Assembly (NCBI RefSeq): GCF_026385485.1
Contig: NZ_JANIDX010000002.1
Location: forward strand, 124,001 to 188,000
DNA: 64,000 bases
Direction: 5' to 3'
Origin: Bombella pollinis
Lineage (GTDB): Bacteria; Pseudomonadota; Alphaproteobacteria; Acetobacterales; Acetobacteraceae
Of this stretch, positions 42,302 through 50,904 are shown piece after piece. The notes below the pieces were generated by a model that saw only the letters and a list, made by a program, of their open reading frames with translations, was not told where the DNA came from and did not search any database. The stretch's first letter is position 1. Each line of letters starts with the position of its first letter. The position numbers were made by a program, and so were the translations under genes.

Positions 42302-44866
42302 TTAATGCCGAAAAGAGCGAGAAAGTCCCTTCGGAGTCTCTTTTTTGCCTTTTGTGCCTACTATATGCGCTCCCGGCAGAGCCTTAGGGGCCTCTGTCAA
42401 TGCGACACTCAGCACATCATCCATATGATGAACGGGGATAATCTCCAGCCCTTCTTTCACATTTTCTGGAATCTCGGCGAGGTCTTTAACGTTCATTTCA
42501 GGGATTAACACAGTCTTAATCCCTGCGCGCAACGCAGCAAGAAGCTTCTCCTTCAATCCGCCAATCTCCAACACGCGACCACGTAAGGTGACCTCCCCCG
42601 TCATCGCAATATCATGCCGGATGGGGATGCGTGCCAGCGCACTGACCAGAGAAGTCGTCAAGGCTGCACCGGCAGAAGGACCATCCTTAGGTACGGCCCC
42701 TTCAGGCAGATGCACATGAATATCAGTTGTCTCTAAGAGTTTAGGGTCAATCCCCCAAACATCCATACGCGACTTCACATAAGAAAATGCCGCAGAGACG
42801 CTCTCTTTCATAACATCCCCAAGCTTACCAGTTTGGCGAATATTGCCTTTACCGGGCATGGTCAGGCTCTCGATCGTCAGAATCTCACCACCAACTTGCG
42901 TCCATGCTAAGCCTGTGACGATACCAATCTGATCCACCTTATCTGTTTCGCTATGGCGATAGCGCGGAATACCGGCATATTTCTCCAGCGTTTCCGGTGT
43001 GACCTCAATGCTCTTTACCTTACTGCTGAGAAGCTCGCGCACCGCTTTGCGGGCAAGACGTGCAATCATGCGCTCCAAATTACGCACCCCAGCTTCCCGC
43101 GTGTAAGAACGAATCAACGCCAGCAGAGCCTCATCACTCACATGCCATTCACCGGGACGCAAATTATGCTCTTTAGCTTGCTTAGAGAGGAGATGCCGTT
43201 TTGCAATCTCCAGCTTTTCTGCCTCCGTATAACCAGAAAGACGGATAATCTCCATCCTATCCAGGAGCGGTTGCGGCATATCCAAAGAGTTCGCCGTGGT
43301 GATGAACATAATATCTGAAAGGTCGTACTCTACCTCCAGATAATGATCACCAAAGGTGCTGTTTTGCTCAGGGTCTAGCACCTCTAACAAAGCAGAAGAT
43401 GGGTCACCACGCCAATCCGACCCCAGCTTATCCACCTCATCCAGCAAAAAGAGCGGATTATTTACTCCAACCTTTTTAAGCCCCTGGATAATCTTCCCCG
43501 GCATGGCCCCGATATATGTCCGGCGATGGCCGCGAATCTCGGATTCATCCCGCATACCCCCTAGGGACATACGCACATATTTCCGCCCTGTTGCGCGCGC
43601 AATGGAGCGTGCAAGAGATGTCTTACCCACACCCGGTGGGCCAACCAAGCAAAGAATAGGGCCTTTCAACTTCTTAGCCCGACTCTGAACAGCGAGATAT
43701 TCTAAAATCCGCTCTTTGATTTTCTCCAACCCGTAATGGTCTGCATCCAGAACATCTTCTGCTTTTTGGAGGGATTTTGTAAGTTTGCTGCGCTTAGCCC
43801 ATGGCAAGCCTACCAACCAATCCAAATAGCTACGCACCACAGTGCCCTCGGCGGACATCGGGCTCATATTCCGCAGCTTTTTCAACTCACTGCGCGCTTT
43901 TTCTTTCGCCTCTTGACTCAGGCCTTCTTTTTCAATCTTATCTTCAATTTCACTAAGCTCATCACGGCCATCCTCGCCTTCACCCAGCTCCTTTTGGATC
44001 GCCTTCATCTGCTCATTCAGATAATATTCGCGCTGCGTCTTCTCCATCTGTTTTTTAACACGGCTGCGGATGCGCTTCTCCACCTGAAGCACGTCAATCT
44101 CCGCCTCCATGCAGGAGAAAACACGCTCCAACCGTTCCTCAACAGACACAATCTCCAAAAGCTCTTGCCGCTCCGGAATCTTAAGATTCAAATGGCTGGC
44201 AATCGTATCGGCTAAACGTGATGGGTCCTCAAGCTGACTAACAGAGGTAAGAACCTCCGGTGCAACCTTGCGATTTAAACGGGCATAATCCTCAAAACGA
44301 GATAGAGCAGAACGCGCCAGAGCCTCACGCTCACCCGGCCGTGCCCCTAACTCATCAGGCACTATCTCCGCAGAGCTTTGGAAATAACCATCCTGCTCTT
44401 TCAGCCCCACTAAATGAACGCGGTGCAAGCCTTCCACAAGGATTTTTACCGTGCCATCAGGCAGTTTTAAAAGCTGAAGAACATTCGCAACCGTGCCAAC
44501 ACGAAAGAGGTCATCAACTGTTGGCTCATCTTTTGCCACATCCTTTTGGGAGACAAGTATAATCTCCCGCACATCCTCCGGCATTTGCTCTAGAGCATGA
44601 ATGGACTTCTCCCGCCCCACAAAAAGCGGCACAACCATGTGAGGGAAAACCACAATATTGCGTAGCGGCAATACAGGCAGAACAGGCTTTTTAACGCGCG
44701 CTGGCCGCTTAACCTGCGCTTTAGCCGCGGCAGGTTCGGCCTGTTTTGCTTCCTCTTTCGCGCTAGAGGCCCGCACACGCCGTGCAGGGACCTTGCGCGG
44801 AGATGTTGGCGTTGCTTTATCAGCCGTTTTGCGGCGGCTAGTTTTTGTTTTCTTTTCGTCACTCAT
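42302..44866 (-). CDS. lon: ATP-dependent protease Lon
   Basis: AAA+ serine protease degrading misfolded and regulatory proteins. The product has the N-domain (about 62-260, PVLPLRNIVVFPHMVVPLFVG), the coiled coil (260-340), the AAA+ module with Walker A GPPGVGKTS, and the C-terminal protease domain with Ser in KDGPSAGAALTTSL and a downstream catalytic lysine. The ATG at 44866 is preferred over the TTG at 44896 (GGAG sits eleven bases upstream). An unusual lysine/arginine/alanine-rich extension of about 60 residues precedes the conserved N-domain. Confidence 0.96.
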   Translation of the reverse strand: MSDEKKTKTSRRKTADKATPTSPRKVPARRVRASSAKEEAKQAEPAAAKAQVKRPARVKKPVLPVLPLRNIVVFPHMVVPLFVGREKSIHALEQMPEDVREIILVSQKDVAKDEPTVDDLFRVGTVANVLQLLKLPDGTVKILVEGLHRVHLVGLKEQDGYFQSSAEIVPDELGARPGEREALARSALSRFEDYARLNRKVAPEVLTSVSQLEDPSRLADTIASHLNLKIPERQELLEIVSVEERLERVFSCMEAEIDVLQVEKRIRSRVKKQMEKTQREYYLNEQMKAIQKELGEGEDGRDELSEIEDKIEKEGLSQEAKEKARSELKKLRNMSPMSAEGTVVRSYLDWLVGLPWAKRSKLTKSLQKAEDVLDADHYGLEKIKERILEYLAVQSRAKKLKGPILCLVGPPGVGKTSLARSIARATGRKYVRMSLGGMRDESEIRGHRRTYIGAMPGKIIQGLKKVGVNNPLFLLDEVDKLGSDWRGDPSSALLEVLDPEQNSTFGDHYLEVEYDLSDIMFITTANSLDMPQPLLDRMEIIRLSGYTEAEKLEIAKRHLLSKQAKEHNLRPGEWHVSDEALLALIRSYTREAGVRNLERMIARLARKAVRELLSSKVKSIEVTPETLEKYAGIPRYRHSETDKVDQIGIVTGLAWTQVGGEILTIESLTMPGKGNIRQTGKLGDVMKESVSAAFSYVKSRMDVWGIDPKLLETTDIHVHLPEGAVPKDGPSAGAALTTSLVSALARIPIRHDIAMTGEVTLRGRVLEIGGLKEKLLAALRAGIKTVLIPEMNVKDLAEIPENVKEGLEIIPVHHMDDVLSVALTEAPKALPGAHIVGTKGKKETPKGLSRSFRH

Positions 44867-44955
44867 GATTTCAAGATCTCCATAACGGACGATCAAACCC
44901 CTATACCGCCCAATTAAGGCACGGCAGGGGCTTTCACTCTATGGGCTCAATGTGG

Positions 44956-44988
44956 GGTGTTGGGAGATGAGGGGCAAGACCCAACACC
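44956..44988. repeat. Inverted repeat between clpX and lon
   Basis: GGTGTTGGG (44956-44964) and CCCAACACC (44980-44988) are a perfect 9-base inverted repeat with a 15-base loop, in the 165-base gap between clpX and lon. No T-run follows in either direction. Possible mRNA hairpin or protein-binding site. Confidence 0.45.
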
Positions 44989-45031
44989 ACAGGAAGCATA
45001 CATAAACAGACCAAAACCGCTACAAAGCCGG

Positions 45032-46297
45032 TCAGTCTGCCTCCGTTTTAGCGTCATCACCTTCTGCATAGACATAGACCGGCTCGGCTTTGCCCTCTGC
45101 AACATCGCGATTAACAACCACTTTCTTAACCGTCTTTCGCCCGGGAAGGTCGAACATTGTCCCCATCAAGATTTTCTCCATGATGGAGCGCAAACCCCGC
45201 GCGCCTGTTTGACGTTCGATCGCACGAGCTGCAATCCCTTTAATCGCCTCCTCCTCGAACTCCAACTCCACCCCTTCCATTTGGAAGAGCTGCTGATATT
45301 GCTTCACCAAAGCATTCTTTGGTTCGGTCAATATCTGCACCAAAGCGGCTTCATCGAGGTCATTGAGTGTGGCGATAACAGGAAGACGGCCTATAAACTC
45401 CGGGATAAGGCCATATTTCATCAAATCTTCAGGCTCAATATCCTTAAGAATATCACCAAGCTTGCGATCATCTTCAGAGCGTACATCCGCCCCAAAGCCA
45501 ATCCCACTTCCCTTACCGCGTGCGCTAATGACTTTGTCCAACCCAGCAAACGCCCCGCCGCAAATAAAGAGCATGTTCGTGGTATCGACCTGCAAAAACT
45601 CTTGCTGAGGATGTTTACGCCCCCCCTGCGGTGGAACGGAGGCTACGGTCCCTTCCATTAATTTTAGCAAGGCCTGTTGCACACCCTCACCGGAGACATC
45701 CCGCGTGATAGACGGGTTCTCAGCTTTACGGGAAATCTTATCGATTTCATCAATATAGACAATCCCACGCTGGGCCCGCTCAACATTATACTCGCACGCT
45801 TGCAAAAGCTTGAGGATGATATTTTCAACATCCTCCCCCACATAACCGGCCTCTGTCAGCGTTGTGGCATCGGCCATTGTGAAGGGGACATCCAAAATCC
45901 GCGCTAAGGTTTGGGCTAATAAGGTCTTACCGGTCCCTGTCGGGCCGATGAGCATAATATTCGCCTTACCAATCTCTACATCACTGCCTGATTTTTCGGT
46001 ATGCTCGAGGCGTTTATAATGATTATGCACCGCAACGGAGAGGACTTTTTTCGCATCGTCCTGCCCAATGACATAATCATTTAAAATCGCACAAATCTCA
46101 CGCGGCGTAGGGACCGAACCGCCAGTCGTAATAGGGCCTGCCCCACGCTCCTCACGGATAATATCCGTGCATAACTCTACACATTCATTGCAAATAAAAA
46201 CGGTCGGCCCGGCGATGAGCTTCTTCACCTCATGTTGAGACTTCCCACAGAATGAACAATAAAGCGTGTTTTTAGAATCGCTCTCTTTTTCGCTCAT
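45032..46297 (-). CDS. clpX: ClpX, ATP-dependent unfoldase of ClpXP
   Basis: Unfolds substrates and feeds them to ClpP. The 421-residue product has the N-terminal zinc-binding domain (CSFCGKSQHEVKKLIAG, then ICNECVELC), Walker A GPTGTGKTLLAQTLA and the ClpX sensor and pore-loop regions. Lies 33 bases from clpP, the normal pairing. Confidence 0.97.
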   Translation of the reverse strand: MSEKESDSKNTLYCSFCGKSQHEVKKLIAGPTVFICNECVELCTDIIREERGAGPITTGGSVPTPREICAILNDYVIGQDDAKKVLSVAVHNHYKRLEHTEKSGSDVEIGKANIMLIGPTGTGKTLLAQTLARILDVPFTMADATTLTEAGYVGEDVENIILKLLQACEYNVERAQRGIVYIDEIDKISRKAENPSITRDVSGEGVQQALLKLMEGTVASVPPQGGRKHPQQEFLQVDTTNMLFICGGAFAGLDKVISARGKGSGIGFGADVRSEDDRKLGDILKDIEPEDLMKYGLIPEFIGRLPVIATLNDLDEAALVQILTEPKNALVKQYQQLFQMEGVELEFEEEAIKGIAARAIERQTGARGLRSIMEKILMGTMFDLPGRKTVKKVVVNRDVAEGKAEPVYVYAEGDDAKTEAD

Positions 46298-46330
46298 TAC
46301 AGCTCCTCAAACCCATACTAGCGGGTATGT

Positions 46331-46975
46331 TCAGGCACCGGCCTTCTTCTCTGCTGGGTGGCGCAGCACGACTTCATCCACCAATCCGAAATCTTTCGCC
46401 TCTGTTGCGGAAAGATAGCGGTCACGCTCCAACGCTTCTTCAATTTCCTCTAAAGCGCGACCTGTATGCTCACGATAAATCTCGTTCAAGCGGCGGCGAA
46501 TCTGTAGAATCTCGCGCGCTTGAATCTCGATATCAGAAGCTTGACCCTGCGCCCCACCAGAAGGCTGATGCACCATCACGCGGGCATTGGGCAAGCAAAA
46601 ACGCCGCCCCGCCTCACCAGCAGCTAACAACAAAGAGCCCATAGAGGCCGCCTGACCAATACACACCGTACTCACGGGCGAGCGGATATATTGCATTGTG
46701 TCATACATCGCTAAGCCAGCCGACACCACGCCGCCGGGACTGTTGATGTAAAAGGAAATCTCTTTAGTGGGATTAATACTCTCCAAATACAGCAACTGAG
46801 CGCAAATTAATGAGGAGACCTGATCATACACAGGCCCTGTGAGAAAAATAATGCGCTCCTGCAAAAGGCGGGAGTAAATATCAAAAGAGCGTTCCCCGCG
46901 CGAGGTTTGTTCCACCACCATTGGCACGAGTGTATTATTAAACACTTCCAGAGGGTTACGATCTTCAATGCCCAT
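46331..46975 (-). CDS. clpP: ClpP protease subunit
   Basis: Proteolytic chamber for ClpX and ClpA substrates. In the 214-residue product the nucleophile serine is in GQAASMGS, the catalytic histidine in RVMVHQPSGG and the aspartate in the C-terminal part (LVDEVV region). No long N-terminal extension is present, so it is a standard, full-length ClpP. The order tig, clpP, clpX is the common one. Confidence 0.97.
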   Translation of the reverse strand: MGIEDRNPLEVFNNTLVPMVVEQTSRGERSFDIYSRLLQERIIFLTGPVYDQVSSLICAQLLYLESINPTKEISFYINSPGGVVSAGLAMYDTMQYIRSPVSTVCIGQAASMGSLLLAAGEAGRRFCLPNARVMVHQPSGGAQGQASDIEIQAREILQIRRRLNEIYREHTGRALEEIEEALERDRYLSATEAKDFGLVDEVVLRHPAEKKAGA

Positions 46976-47035
46976 AGGTATTTTCCTTTACAACGTCCCC
47001 TCACCCTAGCACAGCCCGTTAGGCTTTGTCTTTGT

Positions 47036-47063
47036 GAGATAAAACAGCAACGCGGCTATACAA
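47036..47063 (-). promoter_or_regulatory. Weak candidate promoter for clpP
   Basis: On the minus strand TTGTAT (rc of 47058-47063) and TATCTC (rc of 47036-47041) are 16 bases apart, about 60 bases upstream of the clpP ATG. The match to sigma-70 is poor, and the CTTGTA stretch could instead be a heat-shock (RpoH) element. The strong tig terminator lies just upstream, so clpP needs its own promoter. Confidence 0.3.
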
Positions 47064-47085
47064 GAGGGCCAGCACCGGCAAGAGC

Positions 47086-47114
47086 AAAAAAAAGGGGCAG
47101 CGGCAGGCTGCCCC
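47086..47114 (-). terminator. Rho-independent terminator of tig
   Basis: GGGGCAGC (47094-47101) pairs with GCTGCCCC (47107-47114) around a five-base loop, and on the minus strand is followed by a run of eight T. It ends the tig transcript 20 bases past the stop codon. Confidence 0.9.
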
Positions 47115-47134
47115 TTCTTTATACAATGCGGCGA

Positions 47135-48463
47135 TTATTCCGCATCTGGCATATCAGCAAGCTCCTCGGCTGTGACTTCTTTATCCGTCACATCAGCAAG
47201 CTCAATGAGATAATCCACCACCTTATTTTCTAAGATAGGACCACGGAGGCTCTCAATGGCCTGAGGATTCTTTGTAAAGAACTCAAAGACCATCTGTTCT
47301 TGACCCGGATAGCGGCGTGCCTCCTGCTGTAATGCAGAAAGTAGCTCCTCCTGAGAGACTTGAATCTCTTGCTTACGACCAATCTCTGCCAAAAGCAGGC
47401 CGAGCTTTACGCGGCGTTCGGCAATTTTGCGATAGTCAGCGCGCAGGGTGTCTTCATCCTTCGCGGCATCTTGCTCATCAAGAGTGCCGTTTTTACGCTC
47501 TTCCTCAATCCGACTCCAAATCTGCGCGAACTCGGCATCCACCATGCTCTCAGGCGCATCAAAATTGGTCTTTTCGGCAAGAGCGTCCAACAGCTCGCGC
47601 TTAATCCGCATACGGGAAAGCTGTTTATACTCACCCTCGGCCTGCTCGGTGATGAGCTTACGCATTTGCTCAACACTCTCTAGGCCCAGCCCTTTAGCAA
47701 ACTCATCATCAATGGTTGGGTCAACCGGCTTCTTTAGCGCGTTTGCTTTAATGTCAAACGTCACTTCTTTACCGGCAAGGTCAGCAGCTTGATAATTCTC
47801 TGGGAAGGTCACAGTAATGACGCGCTCATCACCGGGCTTCATACCTTCCATCTGGTCAGCAAAACCGGGGATGAAGCCTTCGCCACCAATCTCGACATTC
47901 ACATCATCAGCGGTGCCACCCTCAAAAGGTGTGCCATCTTTTTTGCCAACGAAATTGACATTCAGCACATCACCCTTCACAGCAGGGCGGCTTTCTTCAA
48001 TCACTTCAAATGTGCGGTTACGTTGTGCAACCTCACGCAGAGCTTTCTCTACGACCTCATCAGCAACTTTCGCGCTATAACGGGTCAGCTTTGTGCCAGA
48101 TACATCGGGGATGGTAATCTCAGGCAGGACTTCCATCTCGATTTTAAACTCAAGGTCCTTACCGTCTGTCCCGGTAGAAACAACATCAACTTGCGGCTGC
48201 ATAGCTGGGCGAATCGCCTCATCCTCTAGCAGCTTACGCACACTCTCCTGCACCAGCTTCTCAGCCACCTCAGCTTGAACAGACTCACCAAAACGCTGCT
48301 TTACAACGCTGGCGGGCACTTTACCGGGGCGGAAGCCGGGGAGTTTAACATCGCGACTCACTTCAGCCAGACGAGCCTCACACCGGCCCTGCAGGTCAGC
48401 GGCAGGAACAACTACTGTGAAAGACCGTTTCAGGCCCTCATTGAGGATGGGCTTAACCTGCAT
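47135..48463 (-). CDS. tig: Trigger factor
   Basis: Ribosome-bound chaperone and peptidyl-prolyl isomerase at the nascent-chain exit. The 442-residue product has the N-terminal ribosome-binding domain with GFRPGKVPASVVKQRFG, the FKBP-type PPIase domain (about 160-245, starting KGDVLNVNFVGKKDGTPFEG) and the long helical C-domain. Lies upstream of clpP as is usual. A TATTAT box precedes it, 3' to tRNA-Leu(UAG), but no convincing -35 was found. Confidence 0.96.
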   Translation of the reverse strand: MQVKPILNEGLKRSFTVVVPAADLQGRCEARLAEVSRDVKLPGFRPGKVPASVVKQRFGESVQAEVAEKLVQESVRKLLEDEAIRPAMQPQVDVVSTGTDGKDLEFKIEMEVLPEITIPDVSGTKLTRYSAKVADEVVEKALREVAQRNRTFEVIEESRPAVKGDVLNVNFVGKKDGTPFEGGTADDVNVEIGGEGFIPGFADQMEGMKPGDERVITVTFPENYQAADLAGKEVTFDIKANALKKPVDPTIDDEFAKGLGLESVEQMRKLITEQAEGEYKQLSRMRIKRELLDALAEKTNFDAPESMVDAEFAQIWSRIEEERKNGTLDEQDAAKDEDTLRADYRKIAERRVKLGLLLAEIGRKQEIQVSQEELLSALQQEARRYPGQEQMVFEFFTKNPQAIESLRGPILENKVVDYLIELADVTDKEVTAEELADMPDAE

Positions 48464-48530
48464 GAATCCGACATTCCTTCTCTATAATACAGGGGATCTC
48501 CAGCATCGTACATTTAAATGGAGAGTGCCT

Positions 48531-48615
<85 letters not shown>

Positions 48616-48744
48616 ATAAACCAGACGGCTATCTCCAGTACCAGCCCGTTTAAGGACCGATGCCTTCATTGTTCTGCGGATTTAACGCATGAACCCCTTC
48701 ACGGCAAGGGGCCTTTCCTGCAAATCTCTCTTTTATGCTGTAAA

Positions 48745-50220
48745 TTATCCCTTAATGCGCCATTTTCCTGCATCTTCCGGGCTATGAGAAGCTGCCTGAC
48801 GCGCCAAACCAAGCTGGGCGAAGATATCTTCTGGCACAATCCATCCCCCCTTTAACGCCGCAGCGCGCCGTGCCGCCTCCCCGTGCACCCACACACTTGC
48901 CGCAGCAGCCTCCCAAGCGGGCATCCCCGCTGCGAGACATGTCGCGATAATACCGCTAAGCACGTCCCCTGCCCCTGCTACAGCTAAAGCGGGAGTGGCG
49001 TGACTATTAATCGCGACCCGACCATCAGGGGCTGCAATGATGCTATCGGCCCCTTTCAGCACGACCACAAGATTCAACTGCTTTGCTGCGTGACGGGCTG
49101 CCTGTAAGCGATCCCCCTGAATAGGCCCGAAAAGCCGTGCAAACTCCCCCATATGCGGTGTCATAACAGTCGCCCCCTTTAAACGCCCGGGATTCCCCGC
49201 AGCCCAAGAAAAAGCACCTGCATCAACAACAATCTGCCGCCCTTCCTTTTGGAGTAACGGAAGGGTACGTCCCACTTCATCAGGCTGCAAACCGGGGCCA
49301 CAAACCCACACATGCCGCCGTTTATCCTCCAAAGCGGCGGCTAAAGATTGGGTATCAACAATCGCGGCTGGAGAGGCGAGTCGATACATCATGGCGGCCG
49401 CCTCTGGCACTGTCAGCCGCACCATACCCGCCCCAACATGCCGCGCTGCCTCAGAGGCAAAAAAGGCTGCACCGGGCATCTCGGCCCCGCCGCACACACT
49501 TACCACACCACGGCTATATTTATGATCAAGCGGCTCTTGCTGCGGTAATGCCCATAAGGCAGGGCCATTCTCCCACATTATACTGCGCGTATCAGCTAAA
49601 ATCGCTTCAGGAATGGCCAAATCAGCACACAGCACCTCCCCACAAACCGAACGTCCCGGCAAAAGCAAATGCCCCGGCCGCTTGCGGATAAGTGCAATGG
49701 TCTTAGCACATGGTGCTACCTGCCCCATCAAGCTGCCCGTTGCGCCATCAAGACCAGAAGGAACATCAATAGCAATAATGCGCGGTGCCGCTGCAAAAAA
49801 GGCTTCTACAAGAGGCGGTAATGGCCGATTCACCCCGGCCCCAAAGACGGCATCCACCACCAACTCCGCCCTTGCAGCTTCCTGCGGGGTAAAATCGACC
49901 ACATCACCATGCCAGCGCGCCGCCATTTGCTGGGCCAAGCTGCCCTCAACAGGGGGCTGCGTCATCGCAACACGCACCGGCCACCCCCATGAGAGCAAAT
50001 GCCGTGCCAGCACATAGCCATCCCCGCCATTATTCCCCGGCCCGCACGCCACCACAACACGACAGGGCTTTACATGCTGGCGGATTAGCCGTGCGGCCAT
50101 CATGCCTGCACGCTCCATAATCATAGGGAGAATCGCCTCCATGGCTTGGTCCATCTGGCGTGTTTCTTCTGGTGATAAAAGAGCTGATGACAAAAAACTT
50201 TGCTGGGAAAGACAGGACAT
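48745..50220 (-). CDS. nnr: Bifunctional NAD(P)H-hydrate repair enzyme (epimerase/dehydratase)
   Basis: Repairs hydrated, inactive NADHX and NADPHX. The fused 491-residue form combines the N-terminal YjeF_N epimerase (about 20-215, CGPGNNGGDGYVLARHLL) and the C-terminal YjeF_C ADP-dependent dehydratase (about 225-475, VVLKGADSIIAAPDGRVAIN and AVAGAGDVLSGIIA). The overall order is the standard bacterial fusion. It is divergent to the CopD-like gene across 59 bases. Confidence 0.94.
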   Translation of the reverse strand: MSCLSQQSFLSSALLSPEETRQMDQAMEAILPMIMERAGMMAARLIRQHVKPCRVVVACGPGNNGGDGYVLARHLLSWGWPVRVAMTQPPVEGSLAQQMAARWHGDVVDFTPQEAARAELVVDAVFGAGVNRPLPPLVEAFFAAAPRIIAIDVPSGLDGATGSLMGQVAPCAKTIALIRKRPGHLLLPGRSVCGEVLCADLAIPEAILADTRSIMWENGPALWALPQQEPLDHKYSRGVVSVCGGAEMPGAAFFASEAARHVGAGMVRLTVPEAAAMMYRLASPAAIVDTQSLAAALEDKRRHVWVCGPGLQPDEVGRTLPLLQKEGRQIVVDAGAFSWAAGNPGRLKGATVMTPHMGEFARLFGPIQGDRLQAARHAAKQLNLVVVLKGADSIIAAPDGRVAINSHATPALAVAGAGDVLSGIIATCLAAGMPAWEAAAASVWVHGEAARRAAALKGGWIVPEDIFAQLGLARQAASHSPEDAGKWRIKG

Positions 50221-50279
50221 AAAGCAATCTTCTCTCTATAAAGGTGGGCGAACAGATTATGACACAGTATGGATGAACT

Positions 50280-50723
50280 ATGACCAGCTCTCTGCTTTGG
50301 GGCGTTGTCCTTGCCCTACATCTTCTTTGTATCACCTATTGGGTTGGTGGGGCTATTTTCTGCCTACAAACACGCCGCACCACACGTTTATTAGACGCCC
50401 AACAAGCCAGCACGGTTTTATTGCAGAGCTATAGCCGTTTTTTAAGAGCGTTATGGCATGTTATTCCTCTTGCTATTCTCAGCGGCATTGCGCTCATCAT
50501 CCATGCAGGTGGGCATCTACCATGGCCGTATCATCTTATGGCCCTGTGCGGCCTCTTAATGATTATTCTCTTTCTAAGCATGACTTTTGGCCCCTTACGG
50601 ACGGCACGCCGTGCTTTGCGGCCTCAACCGCAGCTCTTTACCACTTTACACCGCCGTACTGCGCTCATGGCACTTTGTGGCATTATTGCCATCTTTGCCG
50701 GGGCTCTTGGTGGGGTGGGCTAA
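50280..50723 (+). CDS. Small CopD-like membrane protein
   Basis: A 147-residue integral membrane protein with four hydrophobic segments (about 5-25, 55-75, 85-103, 125-145). It begins LALHLLCITYWVGGAIFCLQ, a histidine followed by tryptophan/glycine segment like that in CopD/DUF2269-type proteins. Function unproven: copper-related naming would rest on fold resemblance only. It is divergent to nnr and is followed at a distance (181 bases) by the helicase. Confidence 0.7.
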   Translation: MTSSLLWGVVLALHLLCITYWVGGAIFCLQTRRTTRLLDAQQASTVLLQSYSRFLRALWHVIPLAILSGIALIIHAGGHLPWPYHLMALCGLLMIILFLSMTFGPLRTARRALRPQPQLFTTLHRRTALMALCGIIAIFAGALGGVG

Positions 50724-50904
50724 TAAACACCCTGTTTTAACTATAAACCGCTTGGCCTTCACCTTGCCAAAAAGGGCTTTTGCAGATAACAAACGAGAAA
50801 CGCATACTGCAGAAGGTCGTTTCCCCTATCTGCAAAATGCGCGTGGGGCTGTCCGACGGGGTGCCGGATGGCCAGACCTGTAACAGCAATAGTCCGAGAA
50901 TCAT

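Noticed and set aside
48694..48711. CCCCTT/AAGGGG inverted repeat between tRNA-Leu(UAG) and nnr
   Set aside because: Six base pairs only and no T-run on either strand; too weak to call a terminator.
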